IMG/VR virus record: IMGVR_UViG_3300003690_003155
Location: 58,092-122,091 of that record
Direction: 5' to 3' (one strand)
DNA length: 64,000 nt
DNA from: a virus
The notes under the pieces were generated by a model. It was not told the DNA's origin. It saw only the letters and a program-made list of their open reading frames with translations, and made no database searches. A program made the translations under genes and the position numbers. Below, piece by piece: positions 60,401-64,000 of the stretch (position 1 is its first letter; the number at the start of each line of letters is the position of its first letter).

Positions 60401-61063
60401 ATGGCTTATAAATTACTAGTAGAAAAAACTGACCCTTCAGAGTTCGAATATATTATAGAGGAGAAGAATAATAAGTCTGAATCTAGATTATATATTAAGG
60501 GGCCTTATATGATGGCCTCAGATGTTAATAAAAATAAACGTGTATATGATTTAGATAATATGGTTCAAGAAGTATCTCGGTACTCCAAAGAAATGATTAA
60601 CACAGATCGAGCTATGGGAGAGTTGAATCATCCTACTACTGCTGAAGTTGATCTAGAAAGAGCATGTCATATAGTTACCGAAATGAAGCAAGACGGTAAC
60701 ATTTTTTATGGTAAGAGTAAAGTATTACAAACACCGTGTGGTGTTATAGTTAAGCAGTTAGTGACTGATGGTGTGCGAGTTGGTATGTCGTCTAGAGCAT
60801 TAGGTAAAATTGATCAAGACACTGATAGTGAAATTGGTCATGTTACTGAAATGAAATTAGTTGCTATTGATTGTGTTGCTGATCCATCTTATTCAGAAGC
60901 ATTTGTTAATGGTATTTTAGAGTCAAAACAATGGATTTTAAACAACAATGGAGAATTTGAAGAGTATTTTGATAGGTTTGAAGAGAGTTTAAAGAATTTA
61001 CCTCGTAGAGATGTTGATGAATATTTTAGAAATAAGTTCATTGAACTCATACAAACCTTTTAA
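60401..61063 (+). CDS. gp21: Prohead core protease gp21
   Basis: The 220-residue protein matches T4 gp21 (212) with the serine-protease fold of herpesvirus/T4 prohead proteases: catalytic His77 in GELNHPTT and Ser130 in GVRVGMSSRALG. It cleaves scaffold and capsid proteins during head maturation. It follows gp4 and precedes the small core protein and gp22 scaffold. Confidence 0.93.
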   Translation: MAYKLLVEKTDPSEFEYIIEEKNNKSESRLYIKGPYMMASDVNKNKRVYDLDNMVQEVSRYSKEMINTDRAMGELNHPTTAEVDLERACHIVTEMKQDGNIFYGKSKVLQTPCGVIVKQLVTDGVRVGMSSRALGKIDQDTDSEIGHVTEMKLVAIDCVADPSYSEAFVNGILESKQWILNNNGEFEEYFDRFEESLKNLPRRDVDEYFRNKFIELIQTF

Positions 61064-61093
61064 AAAATGTTATATTTTAATTAAATAATTACG

Positions 61094-61237
61094 ATGGATC
61101 AAAAACAACAGATCAAATCATTTATCGGTCATATTGTCGATAAAAATTATGCCGCAGCTAATACAGATTTAAGATCGGTAGTTGAAGGTAAAATTAAACA
61201 AAAAATCGCTATAGCGGCAAAAAAACAATTATTTTAA
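61094..61237 (+). CDS. Small prohead core protein (gp67/gp68-like), 47 aa
   Basis: A 47-codon frame between gp21 and gp22: MDQKQQIKSFIGHIVDKNYA, then VEGKIKQKIAIAAKK. Its pattern is that of short core proteins in marine T4-like phages at this place, and its position matches T4 gp67/gp68. It stops three bases before the gp22 start. TAAATAATTA is two bases upstream of its ATG. Confidence 0.6.
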   Translation: MDQKQQIKSFIGHIVDKNYAAANTDLRSVVEGKIKQKIAIAAKKQLF

Positions 61238-61240
61238 ATT

Positions 61241-62125
61241 ATGAGCAAAATATCTGATTTATTAAAAGAAGTAGGTAAAGACGTCCTTACAAAAGAGAGT
61301 TTGGAGCAAATTGAAACTACCTTTAACGAGGCAGTCGATAAAAAGGTCAACGATCGTACTACAATAGCGACAGAGGCTGCTTTAACAACTCAAGATGAAG
61401 AACACTCTAAAAAGTTAGAAGAGCTCTTAGAAGCTATTGATAAAGATCATACAAACAAGCTTAATAAAGTTGTAGAGGCAGTTGATCTAGACCGTGCTCG
61501 TAAGTTAAAAAATGTTATTCATCGTTATCGTCAATCTATTACTGAAGAGGCGACTAATTTAAAAGATACTGTTGTTGGTTCTGTTTCTGATTATCTTGAC
61601 TCATATATTGAAGAGGCTATCCCAGCTAAGACAATTGAAGAAGCTACTTCAAATAAGAGAGCGTTTAGTTTGTTAAACGATCTTCGTAAGATGCTTTCAG
61701 TTGATATGGCATTATCTACTGAGACTATTAGAGAGGCTGTTAAAGACGGCAAAGAAACTATTATAGCATCTCAGAAACAGGTTGAAGAGCTAACAACTTC
61801 TCATAATACTATGGCTGAAGAATTAGAGAGTACTAAGAAAGATCTTTATTTTGAAAAGAAGCTTACTGGTTTAGATGAGAAGAAAACAAATTTCATAAGA
61901 AAGACTTTTAAAGATAGAGACCTAGCTTTTATTAAAGAGAATTTTGAATATACAGTTCAGCTTTTTGATAAGAAAGCTCAGGAATCACTTGATCTTTTAA
62001 AGGAAGAGGCATTAAAAGACAATAAGACTAAAGATGCCAAAGTGGAAACAATTGAGGAGGAGGTTAAAAAGCCTAACACTCCTGTTGAGTTTTATGCTCA
62101 AGAGTTAAAGAGCATGAGATTATAA
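61241..62125 (+). CDS. gp22: Prohead scaffold protein gp22
   Basis: The 294-residue charged, mostly helical protein (coiled-coil from about 40 to 120 and 170 to 230) lies between gp21 and gp23 as in T4 (gp22, 269). LTGLDEKKTNFIRKTFKDRD and the C-terminal PVEFYAQELKSMRL are typical. It forms the assembly core and is later degraded by gp21. Confidence 0.88.
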   Translation: MSKISDLLKEVGKDVLTKESLEQIETTFNEAVDKKVNDRTTIATEAALTTQDEEHSKKLEELLEAIDKDHTNKLNKVVEAVDLDRARKLKNVIHRYRQSITEEATNLKDTVVGSVSDYLDSYIEEAIPAKTIEEATSNKRAFSLLNDLRKMLSVDMALSTETIREAVKDGKETIIASQKQVEELTTSHNTMAEELESTKKDLYFEKKLTGLDEKKTNFIRKTFKDRDLAFIKENFEYTVQLFDKKAQESLDLLKEEALKDNKTKDAKVETIEEEVKKPNTPVEFYAQELKSMRL

Positions 62126-62211
62126 GTTTTTAGAATGTTGAGGTATATATTATTACCTGATTCTCCAATGCAACGGAAAAATTATTATTAAAAAGGAAAT
62201 TGATTAATATT

Positions 62212-63825
62212 ATGAACGAAACTAAAATACGTCCTAATACGGATTATATAGATAATAATAGAGCGGAGCGATTGTTGGAGAAGTGGAGTCCAGTTTTGGA
62301 CTATACCTCTGACAAAGTTTCACCTATTGAGAACCCGCATACGCGGGTGAACACCGCCATTCTTCTTGAGAACCAAGAACAATGGTGTATAAGGGAAGGT
62401 AACCAAGCAGGTGGCACTGCAACAAGTGCGTTTGGTACCGGAGTGGATAATATCGCGCAGGGTGGTAGCGGAAGCTACGGCTCTGGTGATACATATGCTC
62501 AGAACGATGCACGTTTGCCGAAGATTCTTATTCCGATGATTCGCCGTACATTCCCCGAGTTGATTACTAACGAGATCGTTGGTGTTCAGCCGATGAGTGG
62601 ACCGGTTGGTCTGGCGTTTGCTCTTCGCTACAAGTATTCTGACACTGGCATTGACGGTGTTGTGCATACTGTTGGTGAAAACGGTGTTGGTCAAGGCCAT
62701 CATGTTGAGGCTTCTTTGACCGCTGGTACGAAAGCTAAAGGTTCGTCCGGCGCACCTACTGGTGAGTTAGGTCACAACGTTGTCGAAACTGAGTATACCG
62801 GTATTTCTGGTACTTCCGGGGAAAATACGGTTGAAGGTGTGTCGAAAGACTTCGGTCCAGATGGTACTGATACATCTACGATATCGACATTATTTGCTGA
62901 TGAAGGTGTTGCTACAGACGGCGTCACCAGTGCTGGTTCAAGTGGCCGCTGGGTCACAGGTGGTTACTCCGATGAAGATACTGGTTTTGCTGCAGCTTTG
63001 GCAAGTTTTGAACTTGACAATGCTAAGAATGCTGGTACTGTTGAGTTGAGCTTCGAGAAGACAGCTGTTGAGGCTGGTACTCGCAGGCTGAACGCTCGCT
63101 GGTCAGTCGAGTTAGAGCAGGATCTTAAGAATATGAATGGTATTGATGTTGACGCTGAGTTGACAAATGCTATGTCATATGAGATTCAAGCTGAAATCGA
63201 TCGTGAGATGATCATTCGCATGGTCCAGGCTGCGTTGCAGGCTGGCGGCGGAGTTGGTTATTCGGTTTGGCAGTCTGCGAAGGCAGATGCTCGTTGGTTA
63301 GCTGAGAGAAATCGTGATTTCTATCAGAAGTTGATCGTCGAGGCTAACAGGATGGCTGTTCGCAATCGTCGGGGTTCTGCTAACTTTGTTGTTGCTACAC
63401 CTCGTGTCTGTGCTCTTCTTGAGATGCTCCCTGAGTTCTCTTGGATGACAGTTGACGGAAACGTTAACTCGCAACCGGTTGGTGTTGCTAAGGTTGGTAA
63501 CGTTGGTGGACGTTTTAACATCTACCGCGATACCCGCACCGAGGCGCAGAACTTAGGTACTGCGGATGAGTATTCGAAGATTGAGTATGCGTTACTTGGT
63601 TATAAAGGTCCTGAGTATTATGATACTGGTATCATTTACTGTCCTTATATCCCGGTGATGGTGCAGAGGTCTATTGATCCTAATTCCTTCTATCCGAAGG
63701 TCGGTATGTTAACACGTTACGGCGTTGTTGATCACCTCTTTGGTGCTTCAAACTACTACCATGTAGTGTTTGTGAAGGGACTTGGTCAAGATATAGCCAA
63801 TGCATCCACACATGTCTATTCGTAA
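62212..63825 (+). CDS. gp23: Major capsid protein gp23
   Basis: The 537-residue protein matches T4 gp23 (521). Conserved blocks include RLLEKWSPVLDYTS, ILIPMIRRTFPELITNEIVGVQPMSGPVGLAFALRYKY, WSVELEQDLKNMNGIDVDAELTNAMSYEIQAEIDREMI and IYCPYIPVMVQRSIDP. The start is ATG 62212, after an AAAAGGAAAT at 62191-62200; a TTG at 62200 is unlikely. Codons are visibly more GC-rich at third positions than elsewhere, likely from selection on a highly expressed gene. A gap of 86 bases precedes it; no late promoter stands out there. Confidence 0.95.
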   Translation: MNETKIRPNTDYIDNNRAERLLEKWSPVLDYTSDKVSPIENPHTRVNTAILLENQEQWCIREGNQAGGTATSAFGTGVDNIAQGGSGSYGSGDTYAQNDARLPKILIPMIRRTFPELITNEIVGVQPMSGPVGLAFALRYKYSDTGIDGVVHTVGENGVGQGHHVEASLTAGTKAKGSSGAPTGELGHNVVETEYTGISGTSGENTVEGVSKDFGPDGTDTSTISTLFADEGVATDGVTSAGSSGRWVTGGYSDEDTGFAAALASFELDNAKNAGTVELSFEKTAVEAGTRRLNARWSVELEQDLKNMNGIDVDAELTNAMSYEIQAEIDREMIIRMVQAALQAGGGVGYSVWQSAKADARWLAERNRDFYQKLIVEANRMAVRNRRGSANFVVATPRVCALLEMLPEFSWMTVDGNVNSQPVGVAKVGNVGGRFNIYRDTRTEAQNLGTADEYSKIEYALLGYKGPEYYDTGIIYCPYIPVMVQRSIDPNSFYPKVGMLTRYGVVDHLFGASNYYHVVFVKGLGQDIANASTHVYS

Positions 63826-63844
63826 TCTTTAACAGATTATATGC

Positions 63845-63874
63845 AAAGAGCGTCCGAAAGGGCGCTCTTTTTTT
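63845..63874 (+). terminator. Strong intrinsic terminator after gp23
   Basis: An 11-bp stem AAAGAGCGTCC (63845-63855), GAAA loop and GGGCGCTCTTT (63860-63870), one G-T pair, followed by a run of T to 63874. It lies 19 bases after the gp23 stop. The hairpin may also act on the opposite strand, but the T-run is poorer in that direction. Confidence 0.9.
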
Positions 63875-64000
63875 ATTGTCTAATGGTCTTAATCCACGGG
63901 ATAGTTTCATCCCACATCATATCATCAATTAGGTCTATTTTATTAGCTCTAACTGGATTAATATCCCATCCACCTCTCCTTGTATACAAACATGCAACCA
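63873..64000 (-). CDS. C-terminal part of a minus-strand gene, extends beyond window
   Basis: An open frame of 42 residues from the right edge ends with stop at 63873-63875; the visible end reads WDETIPWIKTIRQ. There is no stop in this frame within the window. Not recognised. It converges with gp23, sharing the terminator region. Confidence 0.5.
   Translation of the reverse strand, partial: VACLYTRRGGWDINPVRANKIDLIDDMMWDETIPWIKTIRQ

Noticed and set aside
62141-62158. Small hairpin AGGTA/TACCT before gp23
   Set aside because: Only a 5-bp stem with AT loop and no T-run; not a credible terminator or riboswitch.
62320-63910. Antisense and shifted frames inside gp23
   Set aside because: Arise from the higher GC content of gp23, which lacks stops in other frames; no conserved features.
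1-64000. Cyanophage identity
   Set aside because: No psbA, psbD, hli or other photosynthesis-related gene is in the window; shared T4-like marine genes alone do not show a cyanobacterial host.

Overview
The window is a 64 kb piece of an AT-rich (by eye roughly 30-35% G+C), densely packed, T4-like contractile-tailed phage genome. Evidence is the T4-type core: sliding clamp gp45, ssDNA-binding gp32, helicase gp41, recombinase UvsX, DNA polymerase gp43, gp46/gp47 nuclease, late sigma factor gp55, UvsW, UvsY, clamp-loader subunit gp62-like, and the head block portal gp20 - gp4 - gp21 - prohead core - gp22 - gp23. PhoH, a 2-oxoglutarate oxygenase, QueD/QueE/QueC/FolE and several small conserved ORFs are typical of marine T4-like phages (cyanophages, pelagimyophages). 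No photosynthesis gene is present, so a non-cyanobacterial AT-rich marine host such as SAR11 is plausible but not shown.

Layout. (1) 1-21507, minus strand: a sugar module at the left edge, then replication/recombination genes from gp45 to UvsY, with glycosyltransferases and a GATase / GMP reductase-like / QueC block embedded between them. (2) 21553-27932, mixed strands: 2OG oxygenase, FolE, two SGNH-like paralogues, QueD, QueE, a P-loop kinase, PhoH. (3) 27980-51514: a 23.5 kb glycan island with about 13 glycosyltransferases or look-alikes, sugar-nucleotide enzymes (WecB/CapG-like, CapE-like, RmlD-like, cupin, mini-DegT, GDP-mannose dehydratase, a nucleotidyltransferase-GHMP kinase fusion, CMP-sugar synthetase), two methyltransferases, a radical SAM enzyme and a sulfotransferase. 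(4) 51545-55535: DUF366-like protein, a short region with degenerate repeats, gp62-like, GroES-like, SH3-like, DinG/XPD-like helicase. (5) 55548-63825: late virion genes ending at the major capsid gene and a strong terminator; a minus-strand gene enters from the right edge.

Two themes stand out. First, the phage carries FolE, QueD, QueE and QueC (GTP to preQ0) plus a separate class II glutamine amidotransferase and a GMP reductase-like enzyme, which together suggest 7-deazaguanine modification of its DNA (the inserting enzyme is not seen here). Second, at least seven genes, including gp43, UvsY, folE, queD and the helicase, have a sigma70-like promoter whose -10 box lies 6 (once 7) bases before the start codon, predicting leaderless mRNAs.

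Starts were moved from the longest reading frame where homology, promoter position or gene overlap argued for it; this is stated per gene. No tRNA gene, CRISPR array, integrase or insertion sequence was recognised.
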